From Stenomitos rutilans HA7619-LM2 (GTDB lineage: Bacteria; Cyanobacteriota; Cyanobacteriia; Leptolyngbyales; Leptolyngbyaceae): a stretch of DNA of 64,000 nt. The stretch covers positions 1-64,000 of the forward strand of contig JAHHIE010000030.1 of NCBI GenBank assembly GCA_019358945.1, in the 5' to 3' direction. Below, one piece after another: positions 35,606 to 44,860 of the stretch. The notes under the pieces were generated by a model. That model searched no databases and was not told the DNA's origin. It saw only the letters and a list, made by a program, of their open reading frames with translations. Position 1 is the first letter of the stretch; every line of letters begins with the position of its first letter. The position numbers and the translations under genes are program-made.

Positions 35606-36361
35606 CTACGGTTCTTCAACCTGTTGCACTTCTAGCTGAGCGGGCAGTGGCTCCAGATTCGGCAAGGCAACCAGTTCGGCTTCTGCTGGTTGTTTGGCTG
35701 TAAGCGGTAGACGCAGTGGCTGGGGTTGTTCGAGCCAGCAGCTTGCGATCGGCAGCGTTTGCTCCAAGTCACTCAAGGGGCGCGGAATCACCATCACCGC
35801 ATGCAGTTCGCCGATGCGTTCTGCCTCATGCATCCCAGCTTCTACAGCGACAGCAACATCGGCTACCGCACCTCGAATAATCACCGTGCACAACCCTGCG
35901 CCGATCGTTTCGTGGGCAGAGAGTTGCACATCGGCAGATTTCAACATAACATCTGCGGCTCCCACCATCGCTGGAAAACCTCGCGTTTCCAGTAAGCCGA
36001 TCGCCTGATTGCTTAACCGACTCGATTGACTGCCTTGAGCAAACTCAGCAAGTAGTTTGCCGATCGGCAGTACGGCTTCCAGGTTGGGGAAGGGGCGAGG
36101 AATCACTAAACTAGACACCAGTTGACCAAACTGTTCCGCCGCCTCTACACCTGCCGCAACGGCTAACCGGACGTCGGAGATACCGCCCCGAACGATCGCG
36201 GTGCAATGCCCACTGCCGATTTTTTCGTATCCGACTAGAGCAACCTCGGCTGACTTCAGCATCATGTCTGCTGTGCCCACAATCGCTGGAAAACTTTGCG
36301 TGGATACTAACCCTAAAGCGCGATCGCTGAAATCGTCTGGAATAGATTTACCGCCCTCCAT
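35606..36361 (-). CDS. ccmO: Carboxysome shell protein with two BMC domains
   Basis: Beta-carboxysome shell protein of 251 residues with two BMC domains (about 14-100 and 118-205). Repeated motifs are ALGLVSTQSFPAIVGTADMMLKSAEV-like and AIGLLETRGFPAMVGAADVMLKSADV-like (quoted in part), each followed by a Gly-rich pore-loop region and VIPRP near the domain end. CcmO is thought to form edges or trimers in the shell. A Pro/Gln/Glu-rich tail of 45 residues follows. It is the last gene of the minus-strand ccm cluster, 166 bp after ccmN. Confidence 0.92.
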   Translation of the reverse strand: MEGGKSIPDDFSDRALGLVSTQSFPAIVGTADMMLKSAEVALVGYEKIGSGHCTAIVRGGISDVRLAVAAGVEAAEQFGQLVSSLVIPRPFPNLEAVLPIGKLLAEFAQGSQSSRLSNQAIGLLETRGFPAMVGAADVMLKSADVQLSAHETIGAGLCTVIIRGAVADVAVAVEAGMHEAERIGELHAVMVIPRPLSDLEQTLPIASCWLEQPQPLRLPLTAKQPAEAELVALPNLEPLPAQLEVQQVEEP

Positions 36362-36527
36362 CTTAATCCTCGTTACCGCTTCTTAGATTGTAGACTTTGG
36401 CTCCTGGTTGAGAGAACTCACTAAAGTGTGACGCTCACTCGCTTTCTACACCCCTCAAGCGCCAACCGTCTAGGATGCATCATGCTTCAAACGCCTGATG
36501 AGCTTGCGTACTAATGGCCTTACGTGC

Positions 36528-37100
36528 TCATTCCTGCCCTTTCAAAAACGTTTGTCGGTGTGGCAATAACGTTGATAGCAAACGGTTGAGATTTTCCTGC
36601 CCATAAACTGGCGTGCTAAAACTAAGCTGAATTTCTGCGGTTGGCTGGCTTAAAGCAGTTTCAACCGTTCCATTTGGCGGCTCCTGCTGTGCCACAGGTA
36701 CAGGAGAAGCTGGGGGAGGATTGGGTGACTCTGCCGCTACAGTCATTGCATGATCGGGCATACCCAGAAGGGACAAGGGGGGAACCATTTCACCACGATC
36801 GATCGAATGATTCCAGATGGTGGAAGCCGCACCAATACAAGCGCTAGCTCCAATCTTGCCCTCGCCGATGATCAGCACTCCCGCACCGATCGTGGCTTCA
36901 GCTTCCACCTCTAGCGTACCCTGATGGGCATGAAGCACCGTTCCCATACCCAGGCAAGCACCTGCACCAATTCTGATGCAGCTACCTGGATCTGCTTGCA
37001 GCAAAACACCAGCCGCAATGACAGCCGTTGGATGGATCGTGACATCGCCACTCACACAGAAGTGATCACTGGTAACAGGTTGTAGCGACGGCACATACAT
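36528..37100 (-). CDS. ccmN: Carboxysome assembly protein CcmN
   Basis: Adaptor between the CcmM-Rubisco core and the shell, 190 residues. Residues about 15-115 are left-handed beta-helix hexapeptide repeats (VTIHPTAVIAAGVLLQADPG, ACLGMGTVLHAHQG, ATIGAGVLIIGEGKIG). A Pro-rich linker (about 120-160) leads to the C-terminal amphipathic encapsulation peptide at about 165-187 (VYGQENLNRLLSTLLPHRQ), which binds shell protein CcmK2 in studied species. All parts are intact. It lies 162 bp after ccmM. Confidence 0.93.
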   Translation of the reverse strand: MYVPSLQPVTSDHFCVSGDVTIHPTAVIAAGVLLQADPGSCIRIGAGACLGMGTVLHAHQGTLEVEAEATIGAGVLIIGEGKIGASACIGAASTIWNHSIDRGEMVPPLSLLGMPDHAMTVAAESPNPPPASPVPVAQQEPPNGTVETALSQPTAEIQLSFSTPVYGQENLNRLLSTLLPHRQTFLKGQE

Positions 37101-37262
37101 GAGAATGAGAACCTCATTTGAACACTAGAAAGCTGTTGGTTGCTGCGACTAATGGCCATCAGCAGTGGCTTTTAGCCATTAACCACAGATTCTATTCACC
37201 CACTCAGATCGGATAGCAAGACCTGAAGATAGAACAAGCAACCCTGCCAGCGCTCAAAGCAA

Positions 37263-39254
37263 TCATTTACTAGGGCGCTGAAGCATCGTTTCCAGCACTC
37301 GTCGTTTCGAATCGGTGTCCGTGCCAACCAGTCGGACATACGCACGGCTGTGTTCAGAAATCACCGCGGACAAGGCAGCTAGCACCTCACTTTCACGCTT
37401 TGCTTGAATCACGCCGCCCGTTTGCCACGAACTCGTTTTAAACCGACGCTCATCGGCATACTCGGTACTAATCTGGTAGCCCTGAGCCAGTGCTCGACGA
37501 ACTTGCTCAACCGCTTCCTGGCTTAAACCTGGTGGGGCAGGGGTGTAACTACTGTAAGCAGGACCAGCGCTGGCAGAGCTAGAACGATCGCCATTGCTAG
37601 TTGTCGCACCAGCCTGACTTGCACCAGCCCCGCCCGGTCGTTGAATAATCATCTCGACCACTCGCCGCTTCGCTTGCGTATCTACCCCAATCAAACGGAC
37701 ATATTCACCGTTATGCTCAGCGATACAACGCTCAAGCGCTCCTAACACATCGGCTTCGCGTCTGGAATCGACCGCGCCACAGGTTTGCCATGAGCTGGTT
37801 TGAAAGCGCCGCTTATCGGCGTGTTCCATCCCGACTTGATGCCCCTGTGCCAGCAGTTGCCTGACCTGAGCAACTACGTCTGCGCCTAAACCTGCTGAAG
37901 GCGCAGCATATCCTCCCTGACCCTGACTAGAGGAAGCCTGGTAACTAGACGGCGATGAGGCCATCCCTGGTCGCTGAACGATCAGTTCACCCACTCGGCG
38001 TTTAGCCTGCTTATCGACTCCAATCAACCGCACGTATTCTCCACTATGCTCAGCCAGACACTGCTCCAAAGCGGCAAGGATATCGCCTTCGCGCTGAGAG
38101 TTAATCGCCCCGCAGCTCTGCCAAGAACTGGTCTGAAAGCGCCGTTTATCGGCATGCTCGGAGCCAATTTGATAGCCTTGAGCCAGCCACTGACGTACCT
38201 GAACGATCGCGTCCTGACTTAACCCTGCACCCTGAGAGCCGTTATTACCAGAGCCAGCGTTGGAGCCAGAGCGATTAGTATGGCTGGCATAAGAAGCAGA
38301 CGATGTTTGCGTTTGATCACCCGTTCGCCCGTTGGGCCGTTGGATAATGGATTCAAACACCCGGCGCTTGGCACCTGGATCAATGCCAATCAACCGCACA
38401 TAATCTTTGCTATGTTCAGCTAAACAGGCTTCCAGTGCGGCAAAAACTTCTGATTCTCGTGTGGCCTGAATAGGTGCACAGCTTGTCCAAGAAGCCGATT
38501 GAAACCGTCGTACATCGGCATGTTCGGTGCCAATGCGAAAATTTTGAGCCAGCAATTGACGTACCTGTTGCACCACGTCTGCACTTAGGCGTGTGTGGCT
38601 GCTCGACCCGCTCGATTCGTAAGCCCGCGTCATCTCATCCCTCACAGATGCTATACAACTAAGATTGTCAGCGCAGTGATAGCCCGATCGCAGCGCGTCA
38701 TTAATACCCAACACATGGGTTGCAAACTTAACATCGCCTGCCTGAACATCAGGAAGGCGATCGGCCTGTTGCTGGTTGGTAATCACCGACCCCGAAGCAA
38801 CATACTTCCCAGGTGGAATTTCAACATCCTGAATCAGCACATGCATCATTACAATGCTGCCCTGACCTACCCGCGCATTAAATACCGTAGAGCGGAACCC
38901 GATAAAACAGTCGTTGCCAACATAAGCAGGACCGTGAATCAGCGCCATGTGGGTGATAGAGGCATTATCTCCAATCCAAACAGAGTAAAGATTGCTGTCA
39001 TCACCAACCACTCGCCCACGCTCTAAACCGTGAACTACCACACCGTCTTGAACATTCGTACCGTTACCGATATGAAAGGGGCTGCCCTCATCTGCGCGGA
39101 TGGACGTTCCAGGCGCAATCAATACTTTTTCGCCGACGTAAACATCCCCAATGATATTCGAGAACGAATGCACGTAGGCGGTTTTGTCAATTTGTGGAGT
39201 AGTCAGACTCTTCGACCAGGGAGTGGGGGGAGCCGCAGCACTACGAGCGACCAT
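37263..39254 (-). CDS. ccmM: Carboxysome scaffold CcmM: gamma-carbonic anhydrase plus four Rubisco-small-subunit-like repeats
   Basis: Full-length 663-residue CcmM. Residues 1-207 are a gamma-carbonic-anhydrase beta-helix, with His candidates for zinc in VVVHGLE and [10 protein letters not shown], and Cys194 and Cys200 in HCADNLSC, at the positions of the redox switch of active CcmM. Four SSU-like modules of about 85 residues follow (starting near 225, 345, 455 and 570), each ending VRLIG-type strand plus KRRV; they glue Rubisco together. The first three carry a Cys after SW (SWTSC, SWQSC, SWQTC); the fourth has Gly there. AGGAGA lies 8 bases before the ATG. An internal start is listed separately. 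Confidence 0.97.
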   Translation of the reverse strand: MVARSAAAPPTPWSKSLTTPQIDKTAYVHSFSNIIGDVYVGEKVLIAPGTSIRADEGSPFHIGNGTNVQDGVVVHGLERGRVVGDDSNLYSVWIGDNASITHMALIHGPAYVGNDCFIGFRSTVFNARVGQGSIVMMHVLIQDVEIPPGKYVASGSVITNQQQADRLPDVQAGDVKFATHVLGINDALRSGYHCADNLSCIASVRDEMTRAYESSGSSSHTRLSADVVQQVRQLLAQNFRIGTEHADVRRFQSASWTSCAPIQATRESEVFAALEACLAEHSKDYVRLIGIDPGAKRRVFESIIQRPNGRTGDQTQTSSASYASHTNRSGSNAGSGNNGSQGAGLSQDAIVQVRQWLAQGYQIGSEHADKRRFQTSSWQSCGAINSQREGDILAALEQCLAEHSGEYVRLIGVDKQAKRRVGELIVQRPGMASSPSSYQASSSQGQGGYAAPSAGLGADVVAQVRQLLAQGHQVGMEHADKRRFQTSSWQTCGAVDSRREADVLGALERCIAEHNGEYVRLIGVDTQAKRRVVEMIIQRPGGAGASQAGATTSNGDRSSSASAGPAYSSYTPAPPGLSQEAVEQVRRALAQGYQISTEYADERRFKTSSWQTGGVIQAKRESEVLAALSAVISEHSRAYVRLVGTDTDSKRRVLETMLQRPSK
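38631..38647 (-). promoter_or_regulatory. Probable internal ribosome site and start codon inside ccmM
   Basis: On the minus strand GTGAGGGATGAG stands directly before an in-frame ATG at 38633 (Met208, motif DEMTRAYES), between the carbonic-anhydrase domain and the first SSU-like repeat. The purine-rich run is a good Shine-Dalgarno site with 6-base spacing. In Synechococcus PCC 7942 a short CcmM made of SSU-like modules arises from an internal start at the equivalent place. Predicted short form: 456 residues. Confidence 0.75.
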
Positions 39255-39538
39255 AAACAGATTCTCCTATGAAAAATTTAGCGAGTGCACACCAATGGCG
39301 TGAAGGAGCCAGTCGCAAGCATCTGCTAAGACTGAAACGCTAGGCGATAGGCCAGAGCAAACACTGCCGTAGGACAATCCTTTTGCTGAGGCCCGCGCTC
39401 CTTCGTTGAGGGCGCATAAAAGACATCCCTGAACTCGGAGCCTGTCCGCGCCAAACCCTTAAAGGAAGCTCTGATGCCGCCTTGACCGCACCAGAATCAG
39501 CGCTCTGAAGAGTGAACGCGAGAGCCTGGAGTGCAGCA

Positions 39539-39841
39539 CTAGCGGTAATCGTCTCGCTTGTTGTAAAGGCGACGATCGTCCACACTAACCGTGTCAATAA
39601 TCCCCACTACCACCGCATCGATCGGACGGTGTTCGCTGCCCGCCACCTGACGAGCAGCACTACCACAGCTAACCAGAACCCACTCATCCATCCCAGCACC
39701 AACCTGATCGGCAGCCACTTCATAGCGTGGTAATGGAGCGCCTTCCTCATCCATAAATTGCAGGAGGAGAAACTTCACACCACTCAAGCTTGGCTCTTTC
39801 TGAGTGCTGACAACCGTGCCACGGACTTTTGCAATCTGCAT
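39539..39841 (-). CDS. ccmL: Carboxysome shell vertex protein CcmL
   Basis: BMC-P (pentamer) protein of 100 residues that caps the icosahedral vertices. Typical marks are MQIAKVRGTVVSTQKEPSL at the start, KFLLLQFMDE, YEVAADQVGAGMDEWVLVSCGSAAR-type block (quoted in part) and PIDAVVVGIIDTV. The length is standard. It lies 20 bp after ccmK1 and 284 bp before ccmM on the same strand. The ccmL-ccmM gap holds no clear gene. Confidence 0.96.
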   Translation of the reverse strand: MQIAKVRGTVVSTQKEPSLSGVKFLLLQFMDEEGAPLPRYEVAADQVGAGMDEWVLVSCGSAARQVAGSEHRPIDAVVVGIIDTVSVDDRRLYNKRDDYR

Positions 39842-39861
39842 GCTGCTTTCTTTTGCGTTCG

Positions 39862-40215
39862 TTATGGTCTGGTGTAAGGGCCAGCGTGAATCGCTCTACC
39901 GCTGACGCTATCCCGGAACTGCTCCACTTCATCGGTGTAGCGGATGGGGAGCACATACTCCAGGTTTTCGTGGGGACGAGCGATGATGTGAGTTGAGAGC
40001 ACCTGCCCACCGCTCACACGCTTGACGTTATCAACACCAGCCGCAACTGAAGCTTGCACTTCCGAAACATCGCCACGCACAATCACCGTCACGCGACCGC
40101 TACCAATTTTTTCGTAGCCTACCAGCGTAACGCGAGCCGCTTTTACCATTGCATCGGCAGCTTCCACAACAGCGGGAAAACCGAGCGTTTCAATCATTCC
40201 AACAGCAATCGCCAT
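39862..40215 (-). CDS. ccmK1: Carboxysome hexameric shell protein CcmK1
   Basis: Single BMC-domain protein that tiles the shell facets. It shares almost the whole BMC core with the 102-residue upstream paralogue ([58 protein letters not shown]) but carries 15 extra C-terminal residues ([15 protein letters not shown]). That longer tail is what separates CcmK1 from CcmK2 in other species, hence the name. The pore loop KIGSGR is kept. It lies 20 bp before ccmL. Confidence 0.93.
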   Translation of the reverse strand: MAIAVGMIETLGFPAVVEAADAMVKAARVTLVGYEKIGSGRVTVIVRGDVSEVQASVAAGVDNVKRVSGGQVLSTHIIARPHENLEYVLPIRYTDEVEQFRDSVSGRAIHAGPYTRP

Positions 40216-40403
40216 GAGTCGTACTCCCTAAATAATTAGTCAAAAACAGTAAACAGTCTGGCTTCGTGCCTGAACGCTTAACATAAGGCCGAAACCAGGT
40301 TTGCCAGTGGAAATATCCAGTGCGAACGGTCTAAAGCCTGCGTGAAGGGTGCAATCAAGAATCCAGCCTTGCGGAAAATGTTGGATGAAGCATCCTGCCT
40401 TCG

Positions 40404-40712
40404 CTAGACGCGAAACTGCTCAACAGCTTCGGTGTAGCGGATTGGTAGTACGTATTCCAGATTTTCATGAGGGCGCGCGATGATGTGAGTAGACAAGACC
40501 TCACCACCATTTACCCGGTTTGCCGAGTCAACGCCAGCCGCGATCGATGCCTGCACTTCTGAAACATCACCGCGCACAATTACTGTGACACGTGCACTAC
40601 CAATCTTCTCATAACCGACTAAAGTTACGCGGGCAGCTTTGACCATTGCATCCGCGGCTTCCACAACCGCAGGGAAGCTCTTTGTCTCAATCATTCCAAC
40701 AGCAATTGGCAT
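40404..40712 (-). CDS. ccmK2: Carboxysome hexameric shell protein CcmK2
   Basis: First gene of the ccm cluster, 102 residues, one BMC domain ([20 protein letters not shown], pore loop [24 protein letters not shown]). The short C-terminus marks it as CcmK2, the main facet protein and the partner of the CcmN encapsulation peptide. AGGAGG stands just before the ATG on the minus strand, an unusually strong ribosome site, in keeping with the high demand for this protein. A 188-bp gap without a gene separates it from ccmK1. The pore loop here has Ala where CcmK1 has Gly. Confidence 0.93.
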   Translation of the reverse strand: MPIAVGMIETKSFPAVVEAADAMVKAARVTLVGYEKIGSARVTVIVRGDVSEVQASIAAGVDSANRVNGGEVLSTHIIARPHENLEYVLPIRYTEAVEQFRV

Positions 40713-41437
40713 ATCCTCCTACTCCCTTCCTACAGAGTTATCTTGCAAATATTTGGTAATAATGCTTGACAGAGATACCGCTTAAAATTATGACGGAAAA
40801 TGCCATTATTAAAGCTCTTTTGCAGCTTTGGGTATCTTCATTTAAGAATAGAGCGATTGTCTTACATTTGGCAATATAACTGTAAATAATATTTTTAGAT
40901 TTTAGTTATTAGTAAAACTGATTTAATCGGGTCTCTCGCTATGTATTCTGCCAGAGGGTCAATAATTTCTCATTATTTATCCAGGTTTTTGAGGCTGATG
41001 CTGATGCAGCAGTTGTCGTTGACAGGTCTCTTTAATGAGCTGAAACCTCTATACGTTGGGAGGTAAACGGTAGACGAGCGCCATTCCTTATCTTCGAGTT
41101 AACGAGCAAACCTGGTTGTCGCATTTTGATAGATTATTTACAATAGTTTACATAATTTTTTATCTATACAAGAAGAAGATACATTTGTTATGACGTATTA
41201 GACGGGTGACAATGCTGTTGCAACGGTCTGCGATCGCGACTATTGACCGAGATTTTGCTGTTCTAGAGTGTCGGTCTTACGCTAAAGTAAAGACAATTAA
41301 AGTGCTCAGCTAACTCGTTGATAATTAATTAAAAGTTTGAGCAAAAGTTTGAGGTTCTTGAAACCTTGCTAAAGCGATTTGAAGTGAGCCTTTAAAGGCT
41401 AGAAAGATTACTTAAGTTTCGGTGCGATGGTCTTTCA
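40713..41437. promoter_or_regulatory. Shared regulatory region between ccm and ndhF4 operons
   Basis: A 725-bp A+T-rich gap separates two divergent CO2-concentrating operons and must carry both promoters. A candidate sigma-70-like promoter toward ndhF4 is TTGATA (41126-41131) and CATAAT (41151-41156), with a 19-base spacer. An 11-bp direct repeat AAAAGTTTGAG occurs at 41331-41341 and 41343-41353. In other cyanobacteria LysR-type regulators (CcmR/NdhR, CmpR) act on CO2-uptake genes; no binding site could be assigned here with confidence. Confidence 0.5.
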
Positions 41438-43273
41438 ATGATTCAGTTTCTCCTCCAATCAAGTTGGTGGGTGCCTTGTTATGGGCTAATCGGTGCAATC
41501 CTGACGCTGCCCTGGTCAACTGGAATTGTCCGTCATACTGGCCCCAGACCTGCTGCTTATTTCAACTTATTTATGACGGTGCTGTCGTTTTTACACGGCG
41601 CTATTGTGTTCAGGGCAACCTGGAACCAGCCGCCCCAGGCGATCGTCTTCCATTGGTTTCATGCAGCAGATTTAGATCTAACCTTCGTGCTGGATATTTC
41701 GGCAGTGAGCGTTGGTGCGATGGAATTGGTCACAGGACTAAGTCTGTTAGCGCAACTGTTTGCTCTGGGATACATGGAAAAAGATTGGGCACTAGCGCGG
41801 TTTTTTGGCCTCATGGGGTTCTTTGAAGGAGCTATGAGTGGGTTAGCCATTAGTAATTCGCTGCTGCTGACCTATGCGCTGCTGGAGATGCTGACTCTTT
41901 CAACGTATTTATTGGTTGGCTTTTGGTATGCTCAACCGCTGGTGGTAACGGCGGCGCGAGATGCATTTTTGACTAAGCGAGTCGGCGACATCCTACTGCT
42001 GATGGGGGTTGTTGCCCTTTTTACCTTGAGCGGCACGGGCAGTTTCTCTGAGCTTTACGAGTGGGCTGATACGGTGACATTGGCCCCTACGACAGCAACG
42101 CTGCTGGGGTTTGCTTTGATTGCTGGGCCAACCGGAAAATGTGCGCAGTTCCCCCTCCACCTCTGGTTGGATGAGGCGATGGAAGGCCCTAACCCAGCGT
42201 CGATTTTGCGTAACTCAGTAGTGGTTGCCTGTGGTGCTTATGTGTTGATCAAGCTTCAGCCGATCTTGAATCTTTCGCCGATCGCCCTATCGGCGCTAGT
42301 CGTGATTGGCGCAACAACGGCAATCGGAGCTTCGTTAGTGGCGATCGCGCAAATCGACATCAAGCGAGCGTTGTCACACTCAACCAGTGCTTATTTAGGC
42401 TTGGTTTTTATCGCCATCGGGACTCAATGGACAGGCTTTGCGTTGATGTTGCTCTTTGCTCACGCCATCTCGAAAGCCCTGATGTTTATGAGCGTTGGCT
42501 CGGTGATTACTACCACGCATAACCAGGACTTGACTGAGATGGGTGGGCTATGGTCACGCATGCCAGTCACTACCTCTGCGTATGTCATGGCGTCTGCTGG
42601 TTTGATAGGGATTCTGCCGCTGGGTGGTTTCTGGGCGCTGCGGTTGGGCATGGATGACTTTTGGACGGCTGATCCGCTGCTGGTTGGGGTTGTGCTGGTG
42701 GTCAACGCCCTGACAGCGTTGAATTTGACGCGTGTTTTTCGATTAGTGTTTTTGGGTTCATCCCAGCCGAAGACGCGACGTGCACCAGAGGTGGGTTGGG
42801 CGATGGCTGTCCCAATGGTGTCGTTGATCATTGTGACGCTGCTGACCCCAGTGATGATGGATCGCCTGTCTGTTTTACCTGACTGGGCGTATTTCAACCA
42901 TACGGCGGCGCTACTTCTGGTGCTATCAGGTATTGTTGGCTGTGCGCTGGGTTCCACCATTTATCTCCACAAAGCCTGGTCACGATCGGTGCATTTGCCT
43001 TGGCGCGTCTTGCAAGATTTACTGTCGTATGACTTCTACGTTGAACGGCTCTATGCAGTGAGTGTGGTAAAAGGTGTCGTGCTGATGGCGCGCTTCAGCA
43101 ACTGGTGCGATCGCTACATTGTGGATGGCATGGTTAATTTCTTGGGGATTGCCTCTATCTTCAGCGGCGAAAGCCTGAAATACAGCATTACCGGACAATC
43201 TCAGGCCTATTTGCTCACGATTTTAGTGGCTGTTAGTCTGCTGGGTGGGTTCTTAATTTGGTTCGCGTGGTAA
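41438..43273 (+). CDS. ndhF4: NDH-1 CO2-uptake complex subunit NdhF4
   Basis: Antiporter-like proton-pumping subunit (NuoL family) of the NDH-1MS-type complex in thylakoids, 611 residues with about 16 hydrophobic segments. Family marks: LTLPWSTGIVRHTGPRPAAY, KRVGDILLLMGVVAL, LIAGPTGKCAQFPLHLWLDE with the conserved Lys, and EGPNPASILRNSVVVA in place of the usual MEGPTPVSALIHAA. That altered block is typical of the specialised F3/F4 forms. I choose F4 because the partner gene downstream matches CupB. It is followed by ndhD4 after 15 bp. Confidence 0.88.
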   Translation: MIQFLLQSSWWVPCYGLIGAILTLPWSTGIVRHTGPRPAAYFNLFMTVLSFLHGAIVFRATWNQPPQAIVFHWFHAADLDLTFVLDISAVSVGAMELVTGLSLLAQLFALGYMEKDWALARFFGLMGFFEGAMSGLAISNSLLLTYALLEMLTLSTYLLVGFWYAQPLVVTAARDAFLTKRVGDILLLMGVVALFTLSGTGSFSELYEWADTVTLAPTTATLLGFALIAGPTGKCAQFPLHLWLDEAMEGPNPASILRNSVVVACGAYVLIKLQPILNLSPIALSALVVIGATTAIGASLVAIAQIDIKRALSHSTSAYLGLVFIAIGTQWTGFALMLLFAHAISKALMFMSVGSVITTTHNQDLTEMGGLWSRMPVTTSAYVMASAGLIGILPLGGFWALRLGMDDFWTADPLLVGVVLVVNALTALNLTRVFRLVFLGSSQPKTRRAPEVGWAMAVPMVSLIIVTLLTPVMMDRLSVLPDWAYFNHTAALLLVLSGIVGCALGSTIYLHKAWSRSVHLPWRVLQDLLSYDFYVERLYAVSVVKGVVLMARFSNWCDRYIVDGMVNFLGIASIFSGESLKYSITGQSQAYLLTILVAVSLLGGFLIWFAW

Positions 43274-43288
43274 CTCTGGAGTGGCATC

Positions 43289-44821
43289 ATGCTCAGTGCG
43301 TTAATCTGGATACCGATTTTGGGCGTGTTGCTCATTGGGTTTGGCGTTGAACCGCTGATTCCATCACGAGCACGGCTGGTGGCGTTACTCACGGTTGGCA
43401 GCGTGTTTCTGCTGACGATCGTGCTCGGTACCCAGTTTGCAGTCGGGGATGCAGGCATGCAGTTTGCAGAGCATTTGGTCTGGATTGAACCACTGGGTTT
43501 GACCTATGAACTGGGGGTTGATGGCTTATCCTTACCGTTAATTGCCCTGAACGGTTTGTTGACGGCGATTGCGATCGCGGGTGGAGAGCCCTCAGTCAAT
43601 CGCCCTCGGCTTTATTTCATCTTGCTATTGCTGCTCAATGCCAGCGTGACAGCCGCCTTTCTTGCCCAGAATTTGTTGCTGTTCTTTTTGTTCTATGAGA
43701 TCGAACTCATTCCGCTTTATCTGCTGATTGCCATTTGGGGCGGAGCAAACCGGGGTTATGCTGCAACCAAGTTTCTGATTTACACCGCCATTTCAGGCAT
43801 TTTGATCCTGGCTGCGTTTTTGGGATTGGCGCTGCTGACGGGTGCCCCCAGCTTCGACTACCAGGTGTTGTTAACGCAGGTTTTGCCCCTGGGTCAGCAG
43901 TTTGTCCTGTTGGGGGCAATCTTGATCGGGTTTGGCATCAAAATTCCCCTGGTGCCTTTCCATACCTGGTTGCCCGATGCTCATGTGGAAGCATCAACGC
44001 CTATTTCGGTGCTCTTAGCGGGCGTGCTGCTGAAACTGGGTACCTATGGCTTGCTGCGGTTTGGGTTAGGGCTTTTTCCTGAAGCGTGGGCCGTGTTGGC
44101 ACCCTGGCTGGCAACCTGGGCAGCAGTCAGTGTCCTTTATGGGGCGTTTATGGCGATCGCCCAAACGGATATGAAAAAGATGGTGGCCTATAGCTCGATC
44201 GCGCATATGGGCTATGTGCTGCTGGCTGCTGCTGCCGCTACACCGCTGAGTCTTTTGGCCTCCGTTTGCCAGATGGTTAGCCACGGACTGATTGCAGCGA
44301 TGCTCTTTCTGCTCGTAGGGGTCGTCTATCAAAAAACAGGCACTCGCAATCTAGAGGCGCTGCGGGGTCTGCTCAATCCTGAGCGAGGTTTGCCCCTCAT
44401 TGGCAGCCTGATGATCATTGGAGTGATGGCAAGCTCTGGCATCCCTGGCATGGTGGGCTTTATTTCAGAGTTTTTGGTGTTTCGAGGCAGTTTTCCCATC
44501 TTTCCAGTGCAGACGCTGCTCTGCATGGTGGGAACGGGTCTCACAGCCGTGTATTTTTTGCTGTTGGTCAACCGCGCGTTCTTTGGGCGGCTGTCGGAAA
44601 GCGCCGAAAATCTGCCGCCAGTCTCCTGGAACGATCGCGCCCCAGCCATGCTTCTCGCTGCCTTAATCGTGGTGCTGGGATTACAACCGAACTGGTTAGT
44701 TCACTATAGTGAGACGACCACCAAAACCCTGATAAGTGATCGCTTGGCGATCGCGCAAGCCTCTGTAGTTGTTAAACAAGTGGTTGCTAAACAAACGCTA
44801 AAAGCGGAAATAATGGAATAG
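43289..44821 (+). CDS. ndhD4: NDH-1 CO2-uptake complex subunit NdhD4
   Basis: Antiporter-like subunit (NuoM family), 510 residues and about 14 spans. Marks: LFFLFYEIELIPLYLLIAIWGG with the functional Glu, KIPLVPFHTWLPDAHVEAST, TDMKKMVAYSSIAHMGYVLL and SHGLIAAMLFLLVG. It pairs with NdhF4 in the membrane arm of the CO2-hydrating complex, driving CO2 to bicarbonate conversion by coupling to electron flow. It lies between ndhF4 and cupB, with gaps of 15 and 39 bp, clearly one operon. D3/D4 assignment rests on the neighbours. Confidence 0.88.
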   Translation: MLSALIWIPILGVLLIGFGVEPLIPSRARLVALLTVGSVFLLTIVLGTQFAVGDAGMQFAEHLVWIEPLGLTYELGVDGLSLPLIALNGLLTAIAIAGGEPSVNRPRLYFILLLLLNASVTAAFLAQNLLLFFLFYEIELIPLYLLIAIWGGANRGYAATKFLIYTAISGILILAAFLGLALLTGAPSFDYQVLLTQVLPLGQQFVLLGAILIGFGIKIPLVPFHTWLPDAHVEASTPISVLLAGVLLKLGTYGLLRFGLGLFPEAWAVLAPWLATWAAVSVLYGAFMAIAQTDMKKMVAYSSIAHMGYVLLAAAAATPLSLLASVCQMVSHGLIAAMLFLLVGVVYQKTGTRNLEALRGLLNPERGLPLIGSLMIIGVMASSGIPGMVGFISEFLVFRGSFPIFPVQTLLCMVGTGLTAVYFLLLVNRAFFGRLSESAENLPPVSWNDRAPAMLLAALIVVLGLQPNWLVHYSETTTKTLISDRLAIAQASVVVKQVVAKQTLKAEIME

Positions 44822-44860
44822 ATACTTCATCCCTCAGCCCTTCGTCTCGTTTGAATCATC

